64,000 bases of DNA from Calamus simplicifolius. Its lineage: Eukaryota > Streptophyta > Magnoliopsida > Arecales > Arecaceae. A program made the translations under genes and the position numbers. Positions 11,113 through 23,140 of the stretch are shown here, piece by piece. Numbering within the stretch: the first letter of the stretch is position 1; the number at the start of each line of letters is the position of its first letter. The stretch covers positions 1 to 64,000 of the forward strand of contig UESW01000067.1 of assembly GCA_900491605.1 (NCBI GenBank), given 5' to 3'. Under the pieces are notes generated by a model, which saw only the letters and a program-made list of their open reading frames with translations, did not search any database and was not told where the DNA came from.

Positions 11113-12180
11113 TTACTGATAATACCGACGGAGATTGTCCGCATTCTAGGTGCGAGGGAGAGGCTTCCCGTTCAATCCTTCGCTCCGGTATGCTCCGCGA
11201 TGAAGTGCATCAGTGACTCGATAAGGTCCTTTCCAATTGGGCGGCAGCTTTCCCCCTCCATGGGTTTGGAGACTTTGGCTCGTTTGAGGACCAGGTCTGC
11301 AGAGAGGAATATTCTGGGGTGAACTCGGGCATTGTAGTACTTTGCGATCCATTGTCGATAGGAAGCCATTTTGAGTCGTGCTTGATCGCGGACTTCCTCA
11401 ACGAGGTCAAGGTTGGCTCTCAACTGGCTGGAATTGACCCCTCATCGTATGATTGTATCCGGGGACTAGGGATGCCAATCTCCACCGAAATGGCTGCCTC
11501 CAACCCGAACACAAGGCTGAAAGGAGTTTTTCCGTGGGGGTTCGGGGCATCATGTGATACGCCCACAGCACGTTTGGGAGCTCCTCCACACATCTTCCTT
11601 TAAAATCATCCAGACGTGTCTTAAGCCCTTGAAGGATAATCCGATTTATCACTTCATCCGCTCCGTTTGATTGTGGATGACCGAAAAAAGTGAACCTCTA
11701 GCATATGCCCAGTTTGGCACAAAACTCTCTGAAAGGAGCGTTGTCGAACCGTTGACCATTGTCGGTAACAAGGGTATGGGGTAGTCCGAACCGATAGATA
11801 ACAGACTTCCAAAAGAAGTTCCTCACCTTGACTTCAGTGATTTTGGCAAGTGCTTCGGCCTCTACCCACTTAGTGAATTGGTCGATGGCAACGAGCAGAA
11901 ACTTTCGCTGACCAGAGGCTGGAGGGAATGGTCCCAAAATATCCATCCCCCACTGGGCGAAGGACCATAGAGCCCACAGGGGGCTCAGCTGAGAGGTTGG
12001 CAGTCGTTGAATGTTAGCGTGTCGCTGGCAGCTATCACACTTCTGGATAAACTTGGCCGCATCTCCCCGCATGGTAGTCCAGTAGTAGCCTTGGTGTAGA
12101 GCCTTATGTGATAACGCTCTGCCCCCCAAGTAGTTTCTGCAAATACCCTCATGGATCTCATGGAGAATGTAGTCAGCATC
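11113..12180 (-). pseudogene. Gypsy integrase
   Basis: The minus strand carries the HHCC zinc finger (HEGICRNYLGGRALSHKAL ... KCDSCQRHA), then GMDILGPFP with the first catalytic Asp and VTDNGQRFDNAPF with the second. A stop at 11698-11700 follows KLGIC. The reading resumes with RFTFFGHPQSNG, RLDDFKGRCVEELPNVLWAY and ends GPYRVTDALHRGAYR ... LRRYYQ, the usual C-terminus, at 11113. The stop and later frame changes inactivate it. It lies after both RNase H domains, which is Gypsy order. Confidence 0.9.
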
Positions 12181-12437
12181 TGCAGGACCGACGCATTTGA
12201 GGAGAGGGTGAGAGAAGGATCTTCGGTACAATTGTCCGTCGAGCATCAGGAACTTGGATGCTTGCCACTTGAATAGCTTGGCTTCAGCGGGGTCGACTGG
12301 GAGGGTGCCATTGGTGAAGTACCAAATATAAACATCCATCCAGGAAGGATCTTGAATGACTGGCATGGATTCTTCTACCATGTCGATGCTTGGGGCCTCT
12401 AGATGCTCCACATAGGTTCTCCCCAAGGTCTCGTTGG

Positions 12438-12849
12438 CCAAAGTGGCTAGCTGGGACAAAGCATTAGCTCTAGTGTTCTTCCCCCGAGGGATGTAACTGA
12501 CACTGAACTGAGTAAAGGGAGAGGCTTGTGACTGCACCATACTCAAGTAACGAGACATAGTAGGATCTCGAGTCTCGTACTTCCCCTTGATTTGATCAGA
12601 GATGAACTGGGAGTCGGTGAAGACTCTAAGGCATTTCACCTCGAGCTCCCATGCCAGTCTCATCCCTAACAGTAAGGCTTCATACTCAGCCTGGTTGTTT
12701 ATGGCCGAGAAGAGGAAACGGAGGGTGTACTCGGTCACAACACCATCCGAACTTGCTAGGATGAGGCCTACCCCGCTTCCTTGTGAATTTGACTCCCTGT
12801 CCACGTGAAGGATCCAGTCCTCCCCTCTTCCCTCGATTGTGATGTCCAA
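12438..12849 (-). pseudogene. Second, archaeal-type RNase H of the Tat element
   Basis: This domain reads LHVDRESNSQGSGVGLIL, AINNQAEYEALLLGMRLA, LRVFTDSQFISDQIKG and SYIPRGKNTRANALSQLA. The Asp, Glu and Asp positions of the RNase H site are visible. A second RNase H of this kind between the RT-linked RNase H and integrase is known from Tat-group Gypsy elements. The same open stretch continues into the integrase without a break (11698-12849), making it the longest intact part of this pol. Confidence 0.85.
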
Positions 12850-12990
12850 GGGGTTTGTATGCGGCTCCTTCAGCTGCTCCTCTATCCAGGTGCACTCGAC
12901 CAGGAAATCTGCTAAGATCTAGGACTTCATAGCCAACCTAAGTTGAAACGATAGGTCAAATTCTCTCAGCTTGAGTGCCCACTTCGCCAA

Positions 12991-14472
12991 TCAGCCAGAG
13001 GTATCAGGACGAAAGAGAATTGCCCTGAGTGGTTGATCCGTGACCAGTACAATCGGGTGAGCTTGGAAGTAGGGCCTGAAGCACTGGACGAAGATGATCA
13101 GGGCAAAGATAATCTTCTCGATTCTGGAATATCTAGTCTCTACATCATGAAGCACCTTACTGGTATAGTAAACTGGCTTCTGTGTCCCATCGGTGTCCAT
13201 GCGAACAAGCACGGAGCTGACGGTCTCGGGGAAGGCTGCAAGGTACAGAAAGAGCTCCTCCCCGCCCCTCGGCTTGGATAGCAATGACGGAGTGGATAAG
13301 AACTCCTTCAACTCCTCGAAGGCTTTCTGGCACTCCTTCGTCTACTCGAAGCCGTTGACTTTGCGCACTGCCTTAAAGAAAGGTAGACACCTCTCTACGG
13401 ATTTGGACAAGAAATGGCTCAAGGCCGCCACCCTTCCAGTCAAGCGCTGCACCTACTTCTTGTTAATTGGAGACCTCATATCTACGATGGCTCAGATCTT
13501 ATCAGGGTTCACCTCAATCCCATGCTGCATCACCATGAAGCCCAGGAATTTGCCTGCTATGACCCCGAAGGCGCACTTGCGGGGTTTCAGCCTCATCTGG
13601 TACCGGCGAAGATTATCAAAGGTCTCCGCAAGGTTGGCAACATGGTTAGTGGTACGGTTACTCTTGGTTAGTATGTCGTCCACGTACACCTCCATGTTGC
13701 GCCCGATTTAGTCTTCAAAGACCTTATTCATCAGCCTCTGGTAAGTGGCCCCTGCGTTCTTCAATCCGAACGGCATCACCTTGTAGCAATATATGCCCTT
13801 CTCAGTCATAAATGAGGTAGCCTCTTTGTCCATCGGATCCATCTTGATATGGTTGTACCCTGAGAAGGCATCCATAAAACTGAGGGTCTTGTGACCGGAT
13901 TTAGCATCCACCAGCTGGTCAATTCGAGGCAGTGGGAAGCTATCCTTGGGGCACGTCTTGTTGAGATCAGTGAAGTCCACACACATCCTCCAGCTCCCAC
14001 TAGCCTTGCGGACCATCACGACGTTAGCTAGCCAGTCGGGGTAATGGACCTCTCGGATGTGGCCCACAGCCACCAGCTTACGAACCTCCTCGTCAATGGC
14101 CTTTTGTCGATCAGGAGCAAAGCTCCTCTTCTTCTGCCGGATGGGCCGGTATCCTGGTTTGATATTGAGCTGATGGATAATTACTTCCTCAGGGATACCC
14201 GGCATGTCGGACGCTGACCATGCAAAGATGTCGGAGTTGGCCCACAGAAAAGTGAGAAGCTGCTCGCGCGCCTCCTCCGAAAGTAGCGCTCCAATCTGGA
14301 TCGTCCTCATTGGGTCATCCCTCAATGGGAAGGTCAGCAGGTGCTTGATCGGCTCCCCTCTTCTCCCCAAGTCACGGGGTTCGAGCGATTCCGGTGCTGG
14401 TGCGGACACCACCCCCTGCGGGCTGGGGGCCATATGATAGCAAAGTGGTAGTGGGTTCTGCTCCCCCCTCAT
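12991..14472 (-). pseudogene. Gypsy reverse transcriptase and first RNase H
   Basis: The minus strand encodes KPGYRPIRQKKRSFAPDRQ, EVRKLVAVGHIREVHYPDW, VVMVRKASGSWRMCVDFTDL, CPKDSFPLPRIDQLVD, LSFMDAFSGYNHIKM and VMPFGLKNAGATYQRLMN. An in-frame stop near 13709 precedes MEVYVDDILTKS, so the YVDD box is intact. RNase H follows at 12991-13311 with QKPVYYTSKVLHDVETRY and LVTDQPLRAIL. Another stop lies near 13340. Reverse transcription and RNA degradation would be its functions. Confidence 0.92.
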
Positions 14473-14950
14473 CTCTCCGACTCCTTCGCGGGTGAAAACC
14501 TTATGAGCAATCTTTTGTTGAAGATGACGGCATCCAGAAGGTTTAGACTGGGTCTCCCGAGGATGGTGTTGTAGGCCAGTGGGACCCGAACTATTAGAAA
14601 GTTCATGAAAACCATGCTCTGATACGGTGACGTCCCGACTGTGACAAGGAGAGTGATCTCCCCCTCGACCCTTACAGAATCTTCAGTAAAACCCATCAAG
14701 GGTGTGGTGACAGGCCGAAGGGAACCATGAGACAAGTTCATCTGAACAAATGCATCGTAACTCAAAACATCAACTAAGCTTCCACTATCAACTAAAATTC
14801 TCTTTACAGGGTGCTTTGCTATCATCATAGATATGATGACGCTATCATCATTCTTGTTAACTACTTCCTCTAGATCCCTTTTAGAAAAGGGAATTACATA
14901 ATCTAGCCCCTCTTCGCATAGCCTTTTAGAGGTGATGCCTGCCCCTCAGG
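14473..14950 (-). pseudogene. Gypsy aspartic protease region
   Basis: The minus strand reads HPVKRILVDSGSLVDVLSYD, with the Asp-Ser-Gly active site, then LRPVTTPLMGF and YNTILGRPSLN. ILGRP.LN is the conserved C-terminal block of Tat-type proteases. It lies between the end of gag and the RT. A stop codon near 14954 sits between the gag end and this domain. Confidence 0.85.
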
Positions 14951-15022
14951 AGATCATGGCTGTCGTCTTCTCCGTTGGAGCGTTGTCCATGCCGATCTGG
15001 GGTGCAGAAGGTGCCGACGGGC

Positions 15023-16484
15023 CTAGAGCAGTAGGGTTCCCCCTCGGACAAACTTACCCAGATGGCCCTGCTGAACGAGTTCTTCAATGGCTTTCTTCAG
15101 CAGGCGATAGTCCTCTGTATCATGGCCGTAGTCCCGATGATAGCGGCAGTAAAGTTCTTTGCTGCGAGGTGGACGTCGAAGATAGGGCTCGCCCTCAATC
15201 TCCAACAGGATGTGGGATATTGGGGCGAGAAGTGGGGTGAAGTGCTCTTTGGGAACCAAAGCCCGGGGTCGGTTATCTGGACGACGAAGCGGCTCAGACT
15301 TTCTTGGCCACACACCTGCAGGCTCCGGATGGGCTGGCTTTTTGCCTAATCCCTTGTCGACCTCCCTCCTGGAGAAATCCGCTTCGTCGGTGTGGATATA
15401 CTTCTGCGCTCAGCTCAACAGTTTGGCATAAGAGCTGGGAGGCTTCTTGTCCAGGGAATAGGCAAATCAGGAGGGACAGAGTCCCTGCTTCAGGGCCAGA
15501 GTGGCCACAGAGTCCTCAAGATTGTAGACCTCGAGCGTATCCTCCTTGAACCGAGCCACGAAGTCCTTCAAGGTTTTGTCGCTCCTCTGCTGGATGGCAA
15601 ACAGGCTATCAGACATCCAAAAATCTTCTGGCATGCATCAAAGTGGGCCAAGAATGATCGCTCAATCTGTCTAAAGGAGTTGATACTACGTGGTGGCAAA
15701 TGGGAATACCACACACGTGCGGCCTTTAGAAGTGTAGCTGGGAAGGCAACGCAAAGGAGAAAATCTGTTGCCCCTAGACTTGCATAAGGACCTTGTAGCT
15801 TTCTAGATAATCCAGAGGGTCTGTGGTGCCATCGTATGGGTCCAGCTGGGGCAGACGGAACCGAGGTGGGACCGGCTCCTCCATAATACGGCGAGACAAT
15901 GGGGAGCGGTGGTCATAGTCCACCCCATGAGGGTTGGTAATTCTACGGCTGAGCTCCTCCAGCCGCTGATGGTACTCGTCTAATCGTTGCTTGGCCCAGT
16001 GAGCGATCCGTCTGTCGATATCTCCCTTCGAAGATTCAGAGGACGAATGGAGAGAAGGTCGCCGGTGTAGGGAATGCACCCGCTCGGGTTACTTCCCAGT
16101 ACGCCGCTTGGGAAGGCGGTCAGAGCGATGGGAAGCAGACAGTTGCCTCTTGGAGGTCTTCCGGCGATGAGATTTCAGGGATGCACGGTGGAAGGCCTCC
16201 GGAAGGGTCCTACCACGATGAAACTGGTTGGCTCAATGACCCTCCGTATGGGGTGGAGGGAGCTGAGGTGGCAATGGCGTAGTGGTTGAGCACTGTTACT
16301 GCAGTCCCTGAACCACCGCCATCAGATCCTGAACCTGCTGGGTGAGTACGGCGAGCCGATCAGCTTGGCTGAACTGCGGCTGCATGGGGGAGGGAGCAGG
16401 GAGGTCGGCCTCCGGCTGCTCAACCCTCGGTAGGTGCCCCCTAGCCTGACTAATGGAGGCCTCTTGCATACATGTGACCACCAT
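15023..16484 (-). pseudogene. Gypsy Gag of the Tat-type element
   Basis: I place the start at the ATG at 16482-16484 because its product begins MVVT, as does the TR-GAG protein. Next come LTQQVQDLMAVVQGLQ, a Ser-rich basic part, RLDEYHQRLEELSRRI and RFRLPQLDPYDGTTDPLDYL (the Gag core start). The core between about 15770 and 15320 is broken by frameshifts. The C-terminal block ELYCRYHRDYGHDTEDYRLL and QQGHLGKFVRG is present; the zinc-knuckle residues are partly lost. Gag would form the particle that packages the RNA. Confidence 0.85.
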
Positions 16485-16549
16485 CTTCTTCCTTGCAGAG
16501 GTTGTGGGGTCGCAGGTACGTTGAATGAACATCTGTGTTGTAGCCTCCC

Positions 16550-16567
16550 CTTTCTGGTGCGCCAATC
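16550..16567 (-). other. Primer-binding site of the Tat-type element
   Basis: The minus strand reads GATTGGCGCACCAGAAAG directly after the 5' LTR. The same leader with a single A/G change starts both TR-GAG interiors (40419 and 44949). I did not assign the tRNA. Confidence 0.75.
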
Positions 16568-17240
16568 TGTTGCTACCAGATCACTTCCTGAGAGCATCGG
16601 ATGAGAAGAGAGCTTCGGAGATCTTCTAGGAGTTAACAGGGCCTCCTTCTTTAGACAAAAACCTACAACAAAGTCTTGGACTAGTGGTTTTAACGGGGAC
16701 CCTCTGACGCTCTAGTTAGTGGTCTGGAGAATAGTATTTAAAAATGAATCAGTGTGAGAGTTCGATCCCCTTCCTCGTTGTGAGTGAATGCTTTTATACC
16801 TGTTCGGAGGTCCCTCTTACCTTTCGTGGTCGACCATTGAATCACGTTGTCCGTCAAAAGCAGCGCCACGAATAGTAGGTGGGTGCGTTGCTGCTAGACG
16901 TGCACCGTAAATAATGGTAACCGTCCGTAGTCTTAGAAAGAGTGGGTTGGTGGGCCACGTGGCAGCCCTGGGCGCTTGTTAGGTTGCAGGGAACCATATT
17001 CGGGGTTGGTTTAGCGGCCAAGGCTAGAGGCCGAAGACATGCCGAGGCCGAGGCGGGGCTCGAGGCCGAGGCCGAGTTCCGAGGTTGAGGCCGGCCAAGG
17101 TGAAGTCCGCGACCGAGGCCGAAGCCAAGTCCGAGGCCGAAGCCGATGCTGAGGCCAGGACTAGCTGCTAAATTATTACTTGGCTTAAAAAACTGTGCAA
17201 ACCGTTACTCCACCGCCTGGGGGTGTGATCAGCCATATCA
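16568..17240 (-). repeat. 5' LTR of the Tat-type element
   Basis: It starts TGTTGCTACCAGATCACTTC and ends GATCAGCCATATCA in plus reading. A minus-strand TATA box (TATAAAAG) lies at 16791-16798. It matches the LTR at 6638-7364 over its whole length with scattered substitutions, and is about 54 bp shorter, mostly through loss in the GAGGCCGAGG-rich part. Confidence 0.92.
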
Positions 17241-17245
17241 AGATC

Positions 17246-19600
17246 TTTAGTGAAAATCTACACCGAAAATCTACGCAGAATTGTAACAAAACAAGAGAAT
17301 CTTGTAATTCCAAAATTTTCGCATTCCTAGATTTCTAATTTCTTATATTTAAAAATTTTAATGGATTTCATGAAACTCGCATCCCAAACATGGTTGAGGT
17401 ATGTGTTATCAAGTTCGTCACTACACATGTAAAAATTTTAACATTTTATGAGTTGCTTAAATTTTATTAGAAAAATAAGAATAAGCATGCATTACTTATT
17501 AAGTAGAAAATTTAATAGCAAACACCTAACCAATTGTATCTGACCTTGATCCATTTTAACAACGATTTCTCCCCTTTTCTTTATCATATTAATAAATATT
17601 TTCGTAGCAATGTAGTTAAGCAGTGAGAGTGCCAATTATTATTTGGGAAATGTTGAATATTGGTGAGAGGGCAAAACTAATTAATGAAGTCAAACTTAGG
17701 TTCGTTGGTCGGCAGAGAAGGATGCTGGCTGATAATTAGGGGCAGGAGTCAATCCTACTAATTAACTTTCAATTATTGTAGAGAATGTTACATGGATCCT
17801 TTCAATTTAATTCTCGTAGCCACTGGTGGGTCCTCATGGACTCAAAGGATCGGACCGGATGAATTATATTTTTTTCATAACCTCTGGCACAATGTTAATC
17901 CTAAAATTTTGAAAACAATGCTAAGCCAAAAAATTATATATATATATATAGCATCGTTTCTGGAGATGGTAATTCATACACACTTGATACCTTTAATTGT
18001 TCCTTGCAGCATTCTTTAATTTCACCTTTTTAATTATCTGTAATTAAATAATTTGTATTATTTAATTATGCTCATAGAATGTGAATACAGTATCACATTG
18101 GGTTTTCATTTAGATTTGGGACAGACTGGGTATAAAATACAAATAGAGGCTATTTATTTCTCTCTCTCTCTCTCAAAATAAATCCCAACACGTTGTTGAT
18201 TTAGATATGGCAGAGAACAGACAAAGGACAATGATGTCTTAGGACTGAAAATGATTTAGTCTCTTGGAGCTTCTCATAGCTACATCAAGTTGCATACACC
18301 TTAGTCCTTACATTATATATCGCATGGTTTTTTTTTTTTTTTTTTGGCTAAACATGTTATTGAAAATAATGTGTGACGTTTAGTCTCATAAACGAATGAT
18401 TAATTGGAGATAAACAGATTGATCGATATAGGTGATAAAATCCAACACTCAACGATTTAAGTTTTCAAATGCATTCTTTTGCTGAGCCTCGAATTCTATG
18501 TTTCTTCTTGGTATATATTATATTATATATTCAGATCTACAATTTTCTTTGATTGCTAAATTTTAATATATTTTATAATATTTTAAAATATTTATCCGTG
18601 TACATGTGTTGATGCCGTAATTCAGCCTACTGGAAAAACAAAAAGAAAGCCATTTTAATTAGGTTGAAGTCTATCAATAAACTTTGGTTGATCAACACCT
18701 TTCAACCAAGAATATTAGACTATATATGTACTTCAATTAACAGAACGTAGCGAAGATCCAAAAAATTTTAAATCACAGGGTGTACGAGAAGTTGCTTCAA
18801 AATTTAAAAAAAAAAGATTTTTAATAGTTTTCAAACCTAAAGAAAGATTTTCGCAGTTTTTAATTCAAAAAAAAAAAAAGTTGCTAAAAGTTTCAACCCA
18901 TTAGTACGAATTACTGAAACTTGTTGATCCATTTGACACCCTAATAATGCTATCAATAAGGAGACAAACAGCACTTACAGAGAACCCAATCCTAATTCTA
19001 ATCAAATCAAGATTTTATCAGTACATTAAATCCTTATATCTATAGATAGTCATAACTTATCTTACTCTATAATTTAAGCATCTTTTATTCTTTTTATCCT
19101 CAGCCTTCAGATCCATTCATATGCTAAGTAGAAGAAATAAAAAATAAGTTAATTCAATCGGCGATAATTTTACTATTGTAAATAGTAAAAGATATATTTT
19201 TAGAAGCCTCCAATTGAATTTAAATAATTATTTGGTCGTGTAATTTAAATAATTTCAACGGCTGAGCTGTCACGGCATTTGTCTTGTGCCTACGGTGTCA
19301 TTTTGGACCTTAGATTCGCGGGAGAATCACAGCCGTTAATAAAACCGTGTCTCCAATTATTGCTCCTCTCCGTCAATTTCCCCGGAAACCGGTCATGGAA
19401 TGCCCTCGGATCGCCGCAACGACGAGTACGATTGAACCGCTGGATTACCTACATGGCGATAGATCCGGGGGATTCCTTCATCCTTCGTCCTACGTGAAAA
19501 AGATTTGATCATATAACTTAAATATTTTCATGAGTTTATTGAGAGGAGAGTGGTACCAAAGAGGTGGAAGGCTGGCTAACAAGTAATTAGTTGAGAACAA
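17246..19600. other. AT-rich intergenic sequence
   Basis: No gene is supported. Contents are short AT and CT microsatellites (near 17937-17950 and 18161-18174), a T tract near 18330, A-rich runs near 18810 and 18865, and a short higher-GC patch around 19260-19500 with no recognisable protein. Confidence 0.5.
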
Positions 19601-19603
19601 TAA

Positions 19604-19949
19604 GGTAGTGTTTGATAAAAAAAATATTATCCATGGATAAGTGTATGGGATAGAGTTTATTCCCTGGATATCCCTAAGGATATCCCTTGGCTATCCCATT
19701 GATCATATCAAATGCAAAAAGGTAAATCCATAGGATAATTTTTTTTTACTCTTATTTGGAGGGATAACAAGCTATTCCTTCATTCTCTAGGGAATAAGTT
19801 GAGGGAATATCCCATGGTTAACCATGGTTAATCATGGGATATCCCTTTGGTTAACTTTATTCCCAGCTATCCCTTATAGTTATAGTTTTTGGGAATAAGA
19901 AGGGATATTCCCTGGATATCCCCTCTTATCCCCTATTTCAAACACTACC
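19604..19949. mobile_element. Harbinger/Tourist-like MITE
   Basis: The 346-bp element has perfect 12-bp terminal inverted repeats, GGTAGTGTTTGA and TCAAACACTACC. It is flanked by the trinucleotide TAA on both sides (19601-19603 and 19950-19952), the usual TSD for PIF/Harbinger elements. The interior is full of GGGATA/TATCCC repeats that make it largely self-complementary. It has no coding capacity and would need a transposase supplied in trans. Confidence 0.88.
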
Positions 19950-19952
19950 TAA

Positions 19953-22300
19953 AAGAAAAGTATAGCCAACAACTCTACTGAATTTTGACGAAAAGATCGA
20001 AGGACAGAAAAATCGGTCATAAAAAAATAAGTATTTAGCTTGGCATGGGACACTTCTACTTTGTCGAAAAAGAAAGCAACAGATGATCTTCAAAAAGATT
20101 GCTAATGCTGAAAAAAAAATATACTTAGAGATTGCTAAATTATTAAATAAGTTGATCCAAAGCAAGCCTGCTATTCATTTGAAGGCAAATAATATCTTTT
20201 TCTTCAAAACATCTATAAATCTTGTAAGCTCTAAGATCTTTTAAAGAATTAAAAGTGATTTGAGAAAAAAAATACTGGGCTGACTCAAACTAAACACTGT
20301 AAAGAGGGTAGCCCAAGCTGATAGACTGGTCCTTTTTTTTTTTTTTTTTTTTTAAGCCAATACCTTACTTGGAGTAGTTGGCTCTTTAGAGTAAATCAAC
20401 CAAAGACCTCTAGTTTTTTTTTTTAAGGAATAGTTGTTCTCCATATAGTTTATAATATAGTCAAAAGACATTTTCAAGGTTCAAAATGTTACAAAAGTTG
20501 ATGGAGAAGGCACCATTATAATTTAATTTAATTTAATTTAACAATTGAGATGCAATCTAGCTAGAAGATCCATCAATATATTGATTATGTTCCATAAAAG
20601 AAAGGGCTCCCATGAGCTTTTGCTTTCCTCTTATTGATCTTCAACTCCAACACTCTTTTATAAGTGCTACACTCAGAAGCCTTAGATAAAGATCCAGAGG
20701 AAAGAAAACGAAAGGGACTAGGGCTCAACTAGTATATATGAACTCAAAATTTAATGGTTTTGGCCTTCAAATTGAGCTGGAAATCAACTACCAAATGACG
20801 CAAAAGCTGACAAAGAAAATGCCAAATAATTTTTCAAACCATAACCATATTAGAATTAGTAGTCTTTTTGAGAAAAAAAAAAAAAAAGCAGAATTAGTGA
20901 AAGAGCTTTAACACACATAGAGGCTGTTAAAGCATGCATGAAGGTTATTTACATTATTATCATGATGTTGTTATAGTCTTATAGATTCATTCATATGGGT
21001 TAAAAGGTTCAGTAAAGAATGAAAAGCCTTTGTGCATCAGATGTGGTACAGCAGAATTAGCGTACATACGTACTAAAGAAGAAAAATAAAATTTGTTCTT
21101 AGTATGTATGCACCGTACTAATAGTCATAGGATATAATGTGTGTGACCTGCAACGCATTCAGTGCATCAAAAGGCTTATTTTTCAGTAAAAAAATATGGT
21201 AGGGCTTGGAAGAGAGCAAGGACGCCCTCTCGTGAAGGTGGCGGGGCTGGCGGTGTTTGGACGAAGGCGGATAAAAACCCATGGTTTCCATGCAGCAAAA
21301 AGACGATCGGCTTGGAAGATGGAAAGCCACCACTTCTATCAAGCTTGGAAGGATCCTACCGGAGGGGTCATAAGTCTTTGTTGTTTCTTATTTCCAGCTT
21401 ACACTTGGGGGACCATATGCTAAGAGAAATGTACCGGAATGGCAAATTAAAAATAACAAGTCATCCTATTTTGCATCATATTATAAATATTATAATGTAA
21501 AAAGTTATTTAATTATTAATTTTGAAAGAAAAAAGTTGGATTTATATTTTTATAGAATATTAATACACGGTAAGGGGTTCCTTGATGATATTGCCTCTAG
21601 ATTTAAGTATAAGACAGATAGTATTCTATATAAATGTGTATCGAATATTTAATATTTATATATGTATATGTATATTAGACGTTTATTTTATAGATGTTAG
21701 ACATTTATATTTATATGTCAGCTATCTTGTACTTAGGCCCAAGAGTGAAATCATAAAAGGACTTCTTAATTTATACTATTTAAAAAAAAAAAAAGATCTT
21801 ATGAAATCAATAATTTGATAAATTTGCATGCAAATTTGTTGTTATAAATGAGGTTTTCAGTCTGTTAGTTCATGTTATAAATGATCAGATATTATGAATG
21901 GTTCTAATCTAACATTCAAATGTGTGTGTGTGCACATGTGTGTGTAGGATTTTTAGGTTTTAACAATTATAGTTTGTGAATGTCTTCTAATATTCATGAA
22001 ATTATGATATATTATGATATATTATGAAGAATGTGATGAGTTGTGTACCATTTATATAAAGTGATGAATAAAAAATAAAAAAGTGATATTTTGAGCTTTT
22101 TAGATATCTTTTCTTCTACTTTGTTCTACTCCTTCCCAATCTCTTCCTTTAAAAAAAAAACAAAATTTAACTCACTTTTTAATTAAAAAAAGTATTTATA
22201 AAAAGCATATTGATTAATGTTAATAATTCAATGTTAATACTTTGTCTCACATGACTATAACCATCCATTCTTTCATCTTGTGTTGCTATGGTTCCCATTT
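19953..22300. other. AT-rich intergenic sequence
   Basis: I see no supported gene. There are a T tract near 20332-20354, a pentamer run (TTTAA) near 20520-20541, an A run near 20874, and TG repeats near 21921. Open frames on both strands at 21118-21500 have no recognisable domain. Confidence 0.5.
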
Positions 22301-22309
22301 TTTGGCCTG

Positions 22310-23140
22310 AGGTAGGGGTGGCAGTGCAAGTGTGAATCCGAATGGCGTCCTTCCGTCTTCACGAACCTACAAGACAGCATCCTCTATAGGGATCGTGGTG
22401 GGTGATCTCTGTGGAAGATCTTTCGATACCCAAGTGAGTGGGACCTTAAGCACAAAAATTATGGAGAAGGTTCGAACGAAGAGAAGGTGATGACAGAAGA
22501 ATGGCGATCGGTATGTGCATATAGGTTGCATAATCTGAGAGAGGTGTACCTGAAGGCTTCCGAAACGTGGTATTTGAATGCAACGGATAAGGTAAGTCGT
22601 TACCTGATTTTGAAGGTGCAGTTGAGGAATGTAGAGGAGGATAAGATTGATTTCGATGTGTACCTTATGGAGGGAGGAACTTCGAATCTCGTTGATTAGG
22701 AAGAAGATCATATGTGGCTCCCATTTTCGTTTGAGGAGGATTGTGTCGAGATTTTGCGATCCTAATGATCTGGCTTCCGAGATGTTCGGCGTGGGCCAAA
22801 GATCGGTGTGAGAAAGGGTCGGTTAGTCAATTCTCGTCTGTAAAGATTCAGTATGTCGAGGCTCATCGAGGATCAAGAATCGGTTAGCCGAGGGTTGACC
22901 AACCGAGATTCGGTTGAGGACCAAGGGTTGGTCCGCTGAGGGTCGACCAACCGAGGATCAGTTGAGGACCCAGGGTTAGGCGACCGAGGCTCGGTGTGAC
23001 AAATCTCGAGCGAGGGCTAAGGGTATAGTTTGGCGATGCTCCGTTCGATCCGCATGGGTCAATTAGCTCTAGATCAAAGGTGAACCCTACTAACTGTCCG
23101 CATCGACCATTAAGTACGGAAACTATTTTCCTCCGCATCA
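22310..23140. other. Unrecognised higher-GC segment with a 48-bp direct repeat
   Basis: This patch is clearly richer in G and C than its surroundings. A 70-codon plus-strand frame (22487-22699) and a 114-codon minus-strand frame (22367-22711) are open but match no family I know. At 22890-22985 two 48-bp units starting GAGGGT(T/C)GACCAACCGAG stand in tandem, with single motif copies around them. It looks like a transposon remnant (LTR-like), but I found no termini. Confidence 0.4.

Larger units (their letters stand above)
6638..17240 (-). mobile_element. Complete Ty3/Gypsy retrotransposon of Tat type
   Basis: Two related LTRs (6638-7364 and 16568-17240) enclose a 9.2-kb interior. In minus-strand order it holds PBS, gag, protease, RT, RNase H, a second archaeal-type RNase H, integrase, a 24-bp tandem repeat, an antisense gene on the plus strand, and a PPT. 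The second RNase H plus the antisense ORF are markers of the Tat group (Tat/Retand/Ogre relatives). Flanking bases AGATT (6633-6637) and AGATC (17241-17245) fit a 5-bp TSD with one mutation. The LTRs differ by many substitutions and by length (727 and 673 bp), and pol has in-frame stops, so this is an old insertion. Confidence 0.9.

Noticed and set aside
21118..21500. Overlapping open frames on both strands
   Set aside because: No known domain, no conserved start context, and the two strands mirror each other.
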